From: Lachnospiraceae bacterium | GTDB taxonomy: Bacteria; Bacillota; Clostridia; Lachnospirales; Lachnospiraceae | Assembly: GCA_028693705.1 (NCBI GenBank) | Contig: JAQUUX010000013.1 | Location: forward strand, 1-46,695 | DNA: 46,695 nucleotides | Reading direction: 5' to 3' | In this document: one piece after another, positions 33,004-41,644 of the stretch | How the letters are laid out: every line of letters starts with the position of its first letter | How positions within the stretch are numbered: position 1 is the first letter of the stretch | The notes under the pieces: model-generated | Told to the model about the DNA's origin: nothing | Seen by the model: only the letters and a program-made list of their open reading frames with translations | The model's database searches: none | Program-made: the position numbers and the translations under genes

Positions 33004-33786
33004 ATGGCATATGATTACGAGTATTTAAAAAAAGCGGTATATGATCTGACAAAAATCGATCTGAATGCGTATAAAGAAAAGCAGATGAAAAGGCGTATCG
33101 ATACCTTAATTGCGAAGAATAAAGTTGAGGGGTATGACAATTATATTAAAGTATTGAAAACCGATAAAAGCAGATTTGATGAATTCGTTAATTACCTGAC
33201 AATTAACGTATCAGAGTTTTATCGTAATCCGGATCAGTGGCAGTTACTTGATAAAGACGTTTTTCCGGAGTTGATTAAACGATTTGGAAAGAATCTTAAA
33301 ATCTGGAGTGCGGCCTGTTCAACAGGTGATGAGCCGTATTCTCTGGTAATGGCACTGTCAAAACATTTACCACTTAATCAGATTAGAATTTATGCAACTG
33401 ATATTGATAAACAGGTTATTGAAAAAGCTAAGACTGGTTTATATAATGAAAAAAGTATAGCAGGTGTACCGGCGGATCTGAAAAAGAAATTTTTTACAAA
33501 GCTTGGACCATCTTACCAGATATCTGAGGAAGTAAAGGCACGCGTGACCTTTAAAGAAGCAAATTTATTAAAGGATGTTTACCCAACCGGCTGCCATTTG
33601 ATCGTGTGCAGAAACGTTTTGATCTATTTTACAGAAGAAGCCAAAGAAGAAGTGTTCCAGAAATTTTACAAATCACTTGCACCGGGCGGAGTATTGTTCA
33701 TTGGCAGCACCGAACAGATTGTAAATCATAAGGAAATGGGATATATTCGTAAGAATTCATTCTTCTACGAAAAACCGGAAAATTAA
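33004..33786 (+). CDS. cheR: CheR-type protein-glutamate O-methyltransferase
   Basis: 260 residues. CheR methylates glutamates of chemoreceptors with S-adenosylmethionine. The N-terminal helical domain (MAYDYEYLKKAVYDLTKIDL) and the methyltransferase domain are present: FYRNPDQW near residue 76, IWSAACSTGDEPYSLVMAL near residue 100 (SAM site), then IVCRNVLIYFTEEAK near residue 200 and GGVLFIGSTE. No other chemotaxis gene is in the window, so it is an orphan here; its targets may lie elsewhere. Confidence 0.93.
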   Translation: MAYDYEYLKKAVYDLTKIDLNAYKEKQMKRRIDTLIAKNKVEGYDNYIKVLKTDKSRFDEFVNYLTINVSEFYRNPDQWQLLDKDVFPELIKRFGKNLKIWSAACSTGDEPYSLVMALSKHLPLNQIRIYATDIDKQVIEKAKTGLYNEKSIAGVPADLKKKFFTKLGPSYQISEEVKARVTFKEANLLKDVYPTGCHLIVCRNVLIYFTEEAKEEVFQKFYKSLAPGGVLFIGSTEQIVNHKEMGYIRKNSFFYEKPEN

Positions 33787-33827
33787 GCATAAAAGATTAA
33801 AGATATAACATAGATATTAAAAATCCA

Positions 33828-33868
33828 AAAAAAGGATATGAGCCATATATAATGCTCATATCCTTTTT
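33828..33868. terminator. Bidirectional intrinsic terminator between cheR and the minus-strand nuclease
   Basis: GGATATGAGC (33834-33843) pairs with GCTCATATCC (33854-33863). An A run precedes the stem and a T run follows it, so it can stop transcription from both convergent genes. Confidence 0.88.
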
Positions 33869-33886
33869 GGACGAATATACAAAAAA

Positions 33887-34999
33887 TTATTTTCCGGAAA
33901 CCATCATTTGCAGAATGTGTTCTGCATATCTTGCAAAGAGAGCACGATCTGTTTTCAATTCTTCGGTTACTTCAAAGTAAAGATTGGGATTTTTATAATC
34001 CTCACGAAAGAAAGGTTCTACAATGGCATCCCACTGGGGCAGATAATTGGAACGTTTTCTCGTATAACAGTTTGCTGCAGTTGCCTGAATGCGGTGAGAT
34101 CTGTCGACAAAACCTGCGACAGATTTATGAAGTGCAACATCCTCATCCGGCAGATAATAATAATCTTTATAATTAGAATAAAAATATTTTAATTCTGCAT
34201 CGTACATGGGAACCCGCAGGTTGCCAACGGTATTCTGACCACTGAAATAACAGTTTTTATGCATATAAGAAACCGGCTTTGGAAGAGGAGATACAAGAGA
34301 TAATTTCATCAGAATCTCCTGATGAGGGATAGCACTTGCACCTTCTGTTCCAGTATAGTAATTTGCCTGTACTTTTCTAACAGTGACCGGGTTGTTGAAT
34401 AGATCATAAAAGGCGAGAATTGGAAGGATGTTTAACATGCCTGCCATATCTTCAAAATTATGAAGTAACAGAAAATTGAGTGTATTCTCATCAGGTGCTT
34501 TTACATAGTCATGATAAATACTGATTAATTCGCCACCGTTAAATCGATCTTCACGTTGCAGACCAAGAAACTGTTCTATGGTTTTCTGCTTACAATTTTC
34601 TAAACGCAGGAAAGCTTTGTATGGTGCAATACGCTTATACAGATCAATTCCCTGAAAAGAGTTGAAGTTGTAGAATAATCCATGAAAATCACATTTTTGC
34701 TGTATATAGGGAAGATCAAAATTGTTTCCATTGAAATGAAGCAAATGTGTGAAAGAATTTGCAAATTCAAAAAAAGCAGTGAGAACCAAGGGCTCCTCAT
34801 TCGAATTCTCAGCAAACCACTGTGTAATATACCAATTATTATCCCTGTAATAAGCACAGCCAATCAGATAAAGACTTGAGGAACGGGCAGTGAAGCCTGT
34901 TGTTTCAATATCTAAGAACAGGGCCTTAGAAAGTGGAACAATGTTGTCTAACGGATAGCTTATCTGAAAAGATGTCAGCTTTTTTGTAAGTGTTTTCAT
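33887..34999 (-). CDS. YprB-like RNase H-fold exonuclease domain protein
   Basis: 370 residues from the ATG at 34999, with AGGAGG five bases upstream. The N-terminal half has a DEDD-type exonuclease fold: ALFLDIETTGF (Asp and Glu, near residue 35), LLHFNGNNFDLPYIQ (Asn/Asp, near 90) and LLHNFEDMAGM (His/Asp, near 198). These place it in the YprB ribonuclease H-like family. The C-terminal 150 residues are Tyr- and Phe-rich with no motif I recognise. Substrate (DNA or RNA) is unknown. It is a single gene, transcribed toward cheR. Confidence 0.85.
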   Translation of the reverse strand: MKTLTKKLTSFQISYPLDNIVPLSKALFLDIETTGFTARSSSLYLIGCAYYRDNNWYITQWFAENSNEEPLVLTAFFEFANSFTHLLHFNGNNFDLPYIQQKCDFHGLFYNFNSFQGIDLYKRIAPYKAFLRLENCKQKTIEQFLGLQREDRFNGGELISIYHDYVKAPDENTLNFLLLHNFEDMAGMLNILPILAFYDLFNNPVTVRKVQANYYTGTEGASAIPHQEILMKLSLVSPLPKPVSYMHKNCYFSGQNTVGNLRVPMYDAELKYFYSNYKDYYYLPDEDVALHKSVAGFVDRSHRIQATAANCYTRKRSNYLPQWDAIVEPFFREDYKNPNLYFEVTEELKTDRALFARYAEHILQMMVSGK

Positions 35000-35129
35000 A
35001 ATGCCTCCTGCGGGGGAAAAACGCACCCGGATAATGGACTAAATTTAATACAATCATCATAGCATAATTTTGATATTTGCTGTAGCATTTTTAGTCGGAA
35101 AAGTGTATATTATATGAGTAAGACTAAAA

Positions 35130-35173
35130 TAATCATCGAGTTTTTGTGAAATACACACAATTTATGATGATTA
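35130..35173 (+). promoter_or_regulatory. Nested inverted repeat in the rnf leader
   Basis: TAATCATC (35130-35137) pairs with GATGATTA (35166-35173); inside it, TTGTG (35144-35148) pairs with CACAA (35156-35160). The inner half-sites resemble Rex redox-repressor operators, but the usual gap is eight bases and here it is seven. It lies 25 nt before rnfC, so it could be an operator or an RNA hairpin near the ribosome site. Confidence 0.45.
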
Positions 35174-35197
35174 AATATTTAGAAAGAAGGGAACCAA

Positions 35198-36520
35198 ATG
35201 GCAAAATTAACATTTGTGGGTGGTATCCATCCCTACGATGGTAAAGACTTATCTAAGGACAAGCCCATCAAAGCTGTATTGCCAAAAGGGGATTTGGTGT
35301 ATCCGTTATCTCAGCATATCGGTGCGCCTGCTACTCCGATTGTGGCGAAAGGTGACCATGTAATTACTGGTCAAAAAATTGCAGAAGCAGGTGGATTCGT
35401 TTCTGCTCCAATTTACGCTACCGTATCCGGTACCGTAAAATCAATTGAACCAAGGCGTGTCGTTACAGGAGACATGGTCATGAGTATCGTTGTGGAAAAT
35501 GACGGACAGTATGACGAAGTTGATTATGGCGCTCCAGAGGAAAATCTTGATAACCTTACAAAGGAAGAAATCATCAATCGCGTAAAAGAAGCAGGTGTTG
35601 TTGGTATGGGCGGCGCCGGTTTCCCAACTGCTGTAAAATTACAGCCTAAGGAGCCGGATAAGATTGAATATTGTATCGCAAACTGCGCTGAATGTGAACC
35701 TTACCTTACCTCCGATTACAGACGTATGATGGAAGAGCCTGAGAAGTTAATCAAGGGTATGAAGGCTATTCTGGCATTATTTGATAATGCACAGGGTATT
35801 CTCGCTGTGGAAGATAATAAGCCTGATGCATGTCAGAAATTAGAAGAACTTACAAAAGATGAACCTAGAATCACTGTCAGCAGACTGAAGACAAAATATC
35901 CTCAGGGTGCTGAACGTCAGATCATCTATGCAACAACCGGACGTGCTATTAACTCTAAGATGCTTCCTGCAGATGCAGGCTGTATCGTTGATAACGTTGA
36001 TACTGTTGTAGCAGTTTACCAGGCTGTTTATGAGAAAAAGCCTTTAATGCATCGTATTGTAACAGTAACAGGAGATGCTATTGCAGATCCTAGAAACTTT
36101 ATTGTAAGAATCGGTACCAATTATGCAGAACTGATTGATGAAGCAGGTGGATTTAAGACCCAGCCTGAGAAGATCGTATCAGGTGGTCCTATGATGGGAT
36201 TTGCATTATTTGGTTTAGACGTACCGACAACCAAAACAGCATCTGCGCTTCTTTGCCTGACAAAGGATGAAGTATCCGCTATGGAACCTTCAGCCTGCAT
36301 CAACTGCGGACGCTGTGTAGAAGTCTGTCCTTCCCGTCTTGTACCTAGAAGACTGGCAGTATACGCAACCAACTATGCAGAAGAAAACTTTGTAAAAGAA
36401 GATGGTCTGGAATGTGTTGAGTGTGGATGCTGTAGTTACGTTTGTCCTGCAAAACGTCCATTGACGCAGGTTATTAAGTCAATGCGTAAGATGCAGCTGG
36501 CAAAAAATAGAAAAAAGTAG
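35198..36520 (+). CDS. rnfC: Rnf complex subunit C
   Basis: 440 residues. RnfC is the cytoplasmic iron-sulfur and NADH-side subunit of the ion-pumping ferredoxin:NAD+ oxidoreductase. The N-terminal domain begins TFVGGIHPYDGKDLS, then GVVGMGGAGFPTAVKL near residue 135 and NCAECEPYLTSDYR near 165. Two 4Fe-4S motifs lie near the C-terminus: CINCGRCVEVCP (near 368) and CVECGCCSYVCP (near 407). AAGAAGGGA precedes the ATG. First gene of rnfCDGEAB. Confidence 0.97.
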   Translation: MAKLTFVGGIHPYDGKDLSKDKPIKAVLPKGDLVYPLSQHIGAPATPIVAKGDHVITGQKIAEAGGFVSAPIYATVSGTVKSIEPRRVVTGDMVMSIVVENDGQYDEVDYGAPEENLDNLTKEEIINRVKEAGVVGMGGAGFPTAVKLQPKEPDKIEYCIANCAECEPYLTSDYRRMMEEPEKLIKGMKAILALFDNAQGILAVEDNKPDACQKLEELTKDEPRITVSRLKTKYPQGAERQIIYATTGRAINSKMLPADAGCIVDNVDTVVAVYQAVYEKKPLMHRIVTVTGDAIADPRNFIVRIGTNYAELIDEAGGFKTQPEKIVSGGPMMGFALFGLDVPTTKTASALLCLTKDEVSAMEPSACINCGRCVEVCPSRLVPRRLAVYATNYAEENFVKEDGLECVECGCCSYVCPAKRPLTQVIKSMRKMQLAKNRKK

Positions 36521-36532
36521 GAGGACACAGTA

Positions 36533-37468
36533 ATGAGTGATATGATGAAAGTTTCATCCAATCCACACATTATAGACAAAGTTACTACCAGTAGCATTAT
36601 GGCTGCAGTTATGATTGCATTGCTTCCTGCTGCAGGCTTCGGTGTCTATAATTTTGGATTGAATGCACTTGTATTGATCGTTGTTACCGTGGCATCAGCG
36701 GTATTAACGGAGTATATTTATGAAAAACTGATGAAAATGCCTATTACCATTAAGGATTGTTCTGCAGCAGTAACCGGTCTGTTATTGGCCATGAACCTGC
36801 CGGCAAGTGCTCCATGGTGGGTTGGCGTTATTGGTTCTGTATTTGCAATTGTTGTTGTTAAAATGTTATTTGGTGGTTTGGGACAGAATTTCATGAACCC
36901 TGCACTTGGTGCAAGATGTTTCCTGTTACTCTCCTTTACTTCTATTATGACAAACTTCGATGTTGCAGATGTTTATTCAGGAGCTACCCCACTGGCAATT
37001 GTAAAAGAGGGCGGTACATACAACGTTTTGGATATGGTTATTGGTAGAACAGCCGGAACCATTGGCGAAACATCCATGATTGCTATTGTGATTGGTGCTT
37101 GTTTCCTGATTCTGATCGATGTTATTACTTTGAGAATTCCTGGAACTTATATTGTAACATTTGTGATCTTCATCTGTCTGTTTGGCGGACACGGTGTTGA
37201 TCCTACCTATATCTCTGAACAGCTGGCCGGTGGTGGTCTGATGTTAGGTGCTTTCTTCATGGCAACAGACTATGTTACAAGTCCTGTTACAAAGAAGGGG
37301 CAGTATGTGTTTGGCGTTTGCCTTGGTCTCTTAACCGGTATCTTCCGTGTCTTTGGACCATCCGCAGAAGGCGTTTCCTATGCAATCATTATCAGCAACC
37401 TGTTAGTTCCATTGATTGAGAGGGTAACTCTTCCAAAAGCATTTGGTAAAGGAGGAGAAAAAGCATGA
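36533..37468 (+). CDS. rnfD: Rnf complex subunit D
   Basis: 311 residues with about nine membrane segments. The flavinylation motif Dxx-SGAT is present at residues 146-152, with Thr152 the expected site of covalent FMN. QNFMNPALGAR near residue 118 and FMATDYVTSPVT near 239 are family landmarks. AGGAGG precedes the ATG, and the stop overlaps the rnfG start by 4 nt. The ApbE enzyme that attaches FMN is encoded at 42667-43710. Confidence 0.96.
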   Translation: MSDMMKVSSNPHIIDKVTTSSIMAAVMIALLPAAGFGVYNFGLNALVLIVVTVASAVLTEYIYEKLMKMPITIKDCSAAVTGLLLAMNLPASAPWWVGVIGSVFAIVVVKMLFGGLGQNFMNPALGARCFLLLSFTSIMTNFDVADVYSGATPLAIVKEGGTYNVLDMVIGRTAGTIGETSMIAIVIGACFLILIDVITLRIPGTYIVTFVIFICLFGGHGVDPTYISEQLAGGGLMLGAFFMATDYVTSPVTKKGQYVFGVCLGLLTGIFRVFGPSAEGVSYAIIISNLLVPLIERVTLPKAFGKGGEKA

Positions 37469-38082
37469 ATACAGAAATTAAAGCAATGTTAAAAGATGCG
37501 GCTGTATTGTTTGTCATTACCGTTATTGCAGGCTTGATGTTAGGTACTGTTTATACAGTAACCAAGGAGCCGATTGCTCATCAGGAGGCTCTTGCAAAAG
37601 AGGCAGCACAGAAGGAAGTATTCCCGGACGCAGCTTCTTTTGAACCGGTAGCAGATTTTGATACAGCAGCTGCACATGAAGTAATTGCTGCTAATTATCC
37701 ACAGGAAGATATTGATGAAGTTTATTCTGCTTTAGATGCAAACAAGGCTGTAATTGGTTATGTTGTAACTGTTACAACACATGAAGGCTATGGCGGAGAC
37801 ATTCAGTTCTCACTTGGTATTCAGAGTGATGGAACTTTAAATGGTATGTCTATTCTTTCTATTGCAGAGACCGCAGGTCTTGGTATGAGAGCAGAAGAAG
37901 TTCTGAAACCACAGTATGCTGGTAAGCAGGTTGAGACTTTCGAATACACCAAGAGTGGTGCTGCAGCAGACAACCAGATTGATGCAATCAGTGGTGCTAC
38001 TATTACAACAAATGCAGTTACCAACGGCGTCAATGCAGGTCTGGAATATTTCAGAAATGCTTTGGAAGGAGGTAACCAGTAA
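37465..38082 (+). CDS. rnfG: Rnf complex subunit G
   Basis: 205 residues: one N-terminal membrane helix (VLFVITVIAGLMLGTVYTVT) and an outside FMN-binding domain. The flavinylation motif DAISGATIT is at residues 173-181, with Thr179 the acceptor. GYGGDIQFSLGI and AETAGLG are typical. It starts inside the rnfD stop and ends at the rnfE start (TAATG), so translation is tightly coupled. Confidence 0.96.
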   Translation: MNTEIKAMLKDAAVLFVITVIAGLMLGTVYTVTKEPIAHQEALAKEAAQKEVFPDAASFEPVADFDTAAAHEVIAANYPQEDIDEVYSALDANKAVIGYVVTVTTHEGYGGDIQFSLGIQSDGTLNGMSILSIAETAGLGMRAEEVLKPQYAGKQVETFEYTKSGAAADNQIDAISGATITTNAVTNGVNAGLEYFRNALEGGNQ

Positions 38083-38831
38083 TGACTAATAATTCACCAC
38101 AGGAAAGACTTTATAATGGTCTTATTAAGGAAAATCCTACCTTCGTATTAACCTTAGGTATGTGTCCTACTCTTGCAGTTACAACTTCAGCCATCAATGG
38201 TCTGGGCATGGGTCTTTCAACCATGGTTGTTCTTGCATTAAGTAATGTATTTATTTCTGCTCTTCGGAAAATCATTCCTGACAGAGTCAGAATCCCGGCA
38301 TTTATCGTTATTATTGCTTCATTTGTTACTATGTTACAGTTAATTTTACAGGGTTATATTCCTGCTTTAAACGCAGCACTTGGTATTTATATTCCATTGA
38401 TCGTTGTTAACTGTATCATTTTAGGTCGTGCAGAAGCGTATGCATTTAAGAATCCGGTTATCCCATCATTGTTTGATGGTATTGGTATGGGACTTGGTTT
38501 CTCCTTTGCATTAACATGTATTGGTGCGGTAAGAGAATTGCTTGGTGCCGGTCAGATTTTCGGTGCACAGGTATTATCTTTAAGCTGGTATACACCAGTT
38601 AGTATCTTTATTATGGCACCTGGTGCTTTCTTCGTATTGGCTTGTATGACTGCATTGCAGAATAAGATCAAGATCAATGGAGAGAAGAAGGGCAAAGATA
38701 TGTCCAAGATTCAGTCCGGTTGCGGTCATGACTGCCTGAACTGTTCCGATACACAGGGCTGTAAGTTCTATGATACAACAGTAAAAGCAGAAACAAAGAC
38801 AGAGGAGGTAAGCTCAAATGAAAACAATTAG
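38082..38831 (+). CDS. rnfE: Rnf complex subunit E with cysteine-rich tail
   Basis: 249 residues. The first 195 or so are the normal six-helix RnfE membrane protein: NPTFVLTLGMCPTLAV near residue 18, ALGIYIPLIVVNCIILGRAEAYA near 99, then FDGIGMGLGF and RELLGAG. After residue 205 there is an added soluble tail with Cys214, Cys218, Cys221 and Cys227 (SGCGHDCLNCSDTQGC) and an acidic end, not part of the core fold. The tail could bind a metal or iron-sulfur centre. It overlaps rnfA by 14 nt. Confidence 0.94.
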   Translation: MTNNSPQERLYNGLIKENPTFVLTLGMCPTLAVTTSAINGLGMGLSTMVVLALSNVFISALRKIIPDRVRIPAFIVIIASFVTMLQLILQGYIPALNAALGIYIPLIVVNCIILGRAEAYAFKNPVIPSLFDGIGMGLGFSFALTCIGAVRELLGAGQIFGAQVLSLSWYTPVSIFIMAPGAFFVLACMTALQNKIKINGEKKGKDMSKIQSGCGHDCLNCSDTQGCKFYDTTVKAETKTEEVSSNENN

Positions 38832-39402
38832 TGAATTACTTGTTATTCTGATCAGTTCCTCACTTGTCAGCAACGTAGTACTGAGTCAGTTCTTAGGTTT
38901 GTGTCCTTTCCTTGGTGTTTCTAAGAAAGTAGAAACAGCTAAGGGCATGGGAATGGCATTGATCTTCGTCATAACCTTATCATCAGGTGTTGCAGGTGTG
39001 ATTTATACATTTATTATGGTTCCTCTGGGAATTGAATACTTACAGACTATCGTATTCATTCTTGTTATAGCTGCATTGGTTCAGTTTGTTGAAATGTTCC
39101 TAAAGAGATTCATGCAGTCACTGTATCAGGCACTTGGTATTTATTTACCTCTGATTACAACAAACTGTGCAGTACTTGGTGTAGCACTTACCAACGTACA
39201 GGATGAGTATAATGTAGTTTATAGTATGGTAAATGGTTTTGCCACTGCTTTAGGTTTTACAATTTCCATCGTTATTCTCGCAGGTATTCGTGAGAAAATG
39301 GAATACAATGATATTCCGGAATCCTTTAAGGGTATGCCAATCGTCATGATCACTGCTGGTCTGATGGCAATTGCTTTCTGCGGATTCTCCGGACTTCTGT
39401 AG
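38818..39402 (+). CDS. rnfA: Rnf complex subunit A
   Basis: 194 residues, six membrane helices, homologous to RnfE but inverted in the membrane. It contains SNVVLSQFLGLCPFLGVSKK near residue 18, with the Cys that helps hold the shared membrane iron-sulfur cluster, and ALGIYLPLITTNCAVLGVAL near residue 102 with the second Cys. Its start lies inside the end of rnfE with AGAGGAGG just upstream. Confidence 0.96.
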   Translation: MKTISELLVILISSSLVSNVVLSQFLGLCPFLGVSKKVETAKGMGMALIFVITLSSGVAGVIYTFIMVPLGIEYLQTIVFILVIAALVQFVEMFLKRFMQSLYQALGIYLPLITTNCAVLGVALTNVQDEYNVVYSMVNGFATALGFTISIVILAGIREKMEYNDIPESFKGMPIVMITAGLMAIAFCGFSGLL

Positions 39403-39412
39403 GAGGTAGCGT

Positions 39413-40198
39413 ATGACAGGTATTATTATTGCGACAGTCATGGTAGGAGCAGTCGGCTTATTCGTAGGTCTGTTCTTAGGTGTGGCGTCCATAAAATTTA
39501 AAGTAGATGTTGATGAAAAAGAAGTAGCTGTTTTAGGTTGTCTCCCAGGAAATAACTGTGGTGGCTGTGGTTTCCCGGGATGTTCCGGACTTGCTGCAGC
39601 AATTGCTAAGGGTGAGGCACCTGTTAACCAGTGTCCAGTAGGCGGTGAAGAAGTTGGAAAGCAGATCGCTGCTATTATGGGCGTAGAAGCTGGTGAATCA
39701 GTTCGTCAGGTTGCATTTGTTCATTGTGCTGGCGACTGTGAAAAAGCTACAGAAAGCTATGACTACTCAGGTATCAGCGATTGCCAGATGAAGGCATTTG
39801 TACCGGCTGGTGGTCCTAAGGCTTGTAATTTTGGATGTATCGGTGACGGCTCTTGCGTAAAGGCATGTCCATTTGATGCGATCCATATTGAAAATGGTAT
39901 TGCAGTTGTTGATAAAGAGGCTTGTAAGGCTTGTGGCAAATGTATTGCTATCTGTCCTAAACATTTGATCTCTCTTGTACCTTATGATGCAAAACATATT
40001 GTTCAGTGTATGTCTAATGCAAAGGGTGCAGAGGTTATGAAGGTTTGTAAAGCCGGCTGTATCGGATGTGGTATCTGTGCTAAGAATTGTCCTTCAGAAG
40101 CAATTACTGTTGAGAACAATCTGGCTACCATTGATCAGACAAAATGTACTGGTTGTGGAATTTGTGCAGAGAAATGTCCTAAGAAAATTATTATGTAA
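39413..40198 (+). CDS. rnfB: Rnf complex subunit B
   Basis: 261 residues. The entry point for electrons from ferredoxin. It has one N-terminal membrane helix (IIIATVMVGAVGLFVGLFLGV), a first cluster motif GCLPGNNCGGCGFPGC near residue 43, and four ferredoxin-type motifs: CIGDGSCVKACP, CKACGKCIAICP, CIGCGICAKNCP and CTGCGICAEKCP. GGAGG precedes the ATG. It is the last rnf gene and is followed by a terminator. Confidence 0.97.
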   Translation: MTGIIIATVMVGAVGLFVGLFLGVASIKFKVDVDEKEVAVLGCLPGNNCGGCGFPGCSGLAAAIAKGEAPVNQCPVGGEEVGKQIAAIMGVEAGESVRQVAFVHCAGDCEKATESYDYSGISDCQMKAFVPAGGPKACNFGCIGDGSCVKACPFDAIHIENGIAVVDKEACKACGKCIAICPKHLISLVPYDAKHIVQCMSNAKGAEVMKVCKAGCIGCGICAKNCPSEAITVENNLATIDQTKCTGCGICAEKCPKKIIM

Positions 40199-40222
40199 TA
40201 CCGTTAATTGAAGATAATGATT

Positions 40223-40261
40223 AGGGTCGTTTGCTGGCATTGTCAGTAGGCGACCCTTTTT
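40223..40261 (+). terminator. Intrinsic terminator of the rnf operon
   Basis: AGGGTCG (40223-40229) pairs with CGACCCT (40251-40257), with more pairing inside (CTG with CAG), followed by T residues. Confidence 0.85.
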
Positions 40262-40380
40262 GCCGGGAAAATCTGTAAAATAATTTAGTATTTTGAATAA
40301 ATGTGATATTATGAACAATAGAAGTTATATATTAAAGTAATACATAAAATCAACAGCTAAGAAAGTATGAGGGATTGAGC

Positions 40381-41559
40381 ATGAAGAAGATTGTGGAAAG
40401 TCTTCCGTTTAAGCTGTTCCTGGGCGTCTGCCTTGGAATCGTAGTGGGTTTGATTGCAAATGAAGGCTTTATGAATTTGGTTGTCACAGCGAAGTATGTT
40501 CTGGGGCAGGTTATTACGTTTTGTGTACCGCTGATTATCATTGGATTTATTGCACCTTCTATTACAAAATTAGGAAGTAATGCATCTAAAATGCTGGGGC
40601 TGGCAATTGTGATCGCTTATGCATCATCTATTGGTGCTGCTTTATTTTCCATGGCGTCCGGTTATGCTTTGATACCGGGACTTTCTATTGCAGATAGTGT
40701 AGAGGGATTGAAGGAATTGCCGGCGGTTGTTTTTGAATTATCTATTCCACAGATCATGCCTGTTATGAGCGCATTGGTATTGTCCATGTTCTTAGGTCTG
40801 GCTGCTGTATGGACTAAAGCAGTTACGATTACTAAGGTATTGGATGAATTCCAGCAGATAGTACTGGCAATTGTATCTAAGATTATTATTCCGTTATTAC
40901 CATTTTTCATCGGATTCACATTTTGCTCACTTGCTTATGAAGGAACCATTACCAAACAGTTACCGGTATTCCTGAAGGTAGTTATTATTGTTATGGCGGG
41001 ACATTATATCTGGCTGGCTGTTTTATACGGTCTGGCAGGAGCATATTCAGGGACCAATCCAATTAAGGTATTGAAGCACTATGGTGCCGCTTATATCACA
41101 GCAGTTGGAACTATGTCTTCAGCTGCAACACTTGCTGTTGCTTTAAAAGGTGCCAGAAAAGCTGAAACTTTAAGAAAAGATATGGTTGATTTTGGTATTC
41201 CGTTATTTGCCAATATCCATTTATGTGGTTCTGTTTTAACAGAAGTATTCTTTGTTATGACCATTAATAAAATGCTGTATGGTTCTATTCCAAGCCTGGG
41301 CAGAATGGTACTGTTTTGTCTGTTGTTAGGTGTATTTGCCATCGGAGCACCTGGTGTACCGGGGGGAACCGTTATGGCATCACTTGGTCTGATTACAGGA
41401 GTATTGGGATTTGATGATACCGGCACAGCACTGATGTTAACCATCTTTGCACTACAGGACAGCTTTGGTACAGCCTGCAATGTAACTGGAGACGGAGCAT
41501 TGACACTGATGCTTACAGCTTATGCAGATAAACATCAGGTGGAAACGCAGGAGACGTAA
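40381..41559 (+). CDS. Dicarboxylate/amino acid:cation symporter (SDF family)
   Basis: 392 residues from the ATG at 40381 (GAGGG seven bases upstream; TTG 40375 is less likely). About eight membrane helices. The family's re-entrant loops are visible: GTMSSAATLAVAL near residue 243 (the Ser-rich loop) and GAPGVPGGTVMASLGL near residue 323, then NVTGDGALTLMLTAY near residue 371, whose Asp binds substrate. It imports a C4-dicarboxylate or amino acid with Na+ or H+. It is separated from rnfB by a terminator. With two sodium-exporting machines nearby, use of Na+ is plausible but not shown. Confidence 0.92.
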   Translation: MKKIVESLPFKLFLGVCLGIVVGLIANEGFMNLVVTAKYVLGQVITFCVPLIIIGFIAPSITKLGSNASKMLGLAIVIAYASSIGAALFSMASGYALIPGLSIADSVEGLKELPAVVFELSIPQIMPVMSALVLSMFLGLAAVWTKAVTITKVLDEFQQIVLAIVSKIIIPLLPFFIGFTFCSLAYEGTITKQLPVFLKVVIIVMAGHYIWLAVLYGLAGAYSGTNPIKVLKHYGAAYITAVGTMSSAATLAVALKGARKAETLRKDMVDFGIPLFANIHLCGSVLTEVFFVMTINKMLYGSIPSLGRMVLFCLLLGVFAIGAPGVPGGTVMASLGLITGVLGFDDTGTALMLTIFALQDSFGTACNVTGDGALTLMLTAYADKHQVETQET

Positions 41560-41582
41560 GAGGATATTATTATAGAAAATAT

Positions 41583-41619
41583 AAAACGCCAGTGAGAAAT
41601 TTTCTCACTGGCGTTTTTG
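41583..41619. terminator. Bidirectional terminator between symporter and aldo/keto reductase
   Basis: A perfect 16-bp stem, AAAACGCCAGTGAGAA (41583-41598) with its complement at 41602-41617, and a 3-nt loop. The A and T ends allow termination in both directions for the convergent genes. Confidence 0.92.
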
Positions 41620-41644
41620 TGTATAGTTTTTAGTCTGACTTCCA

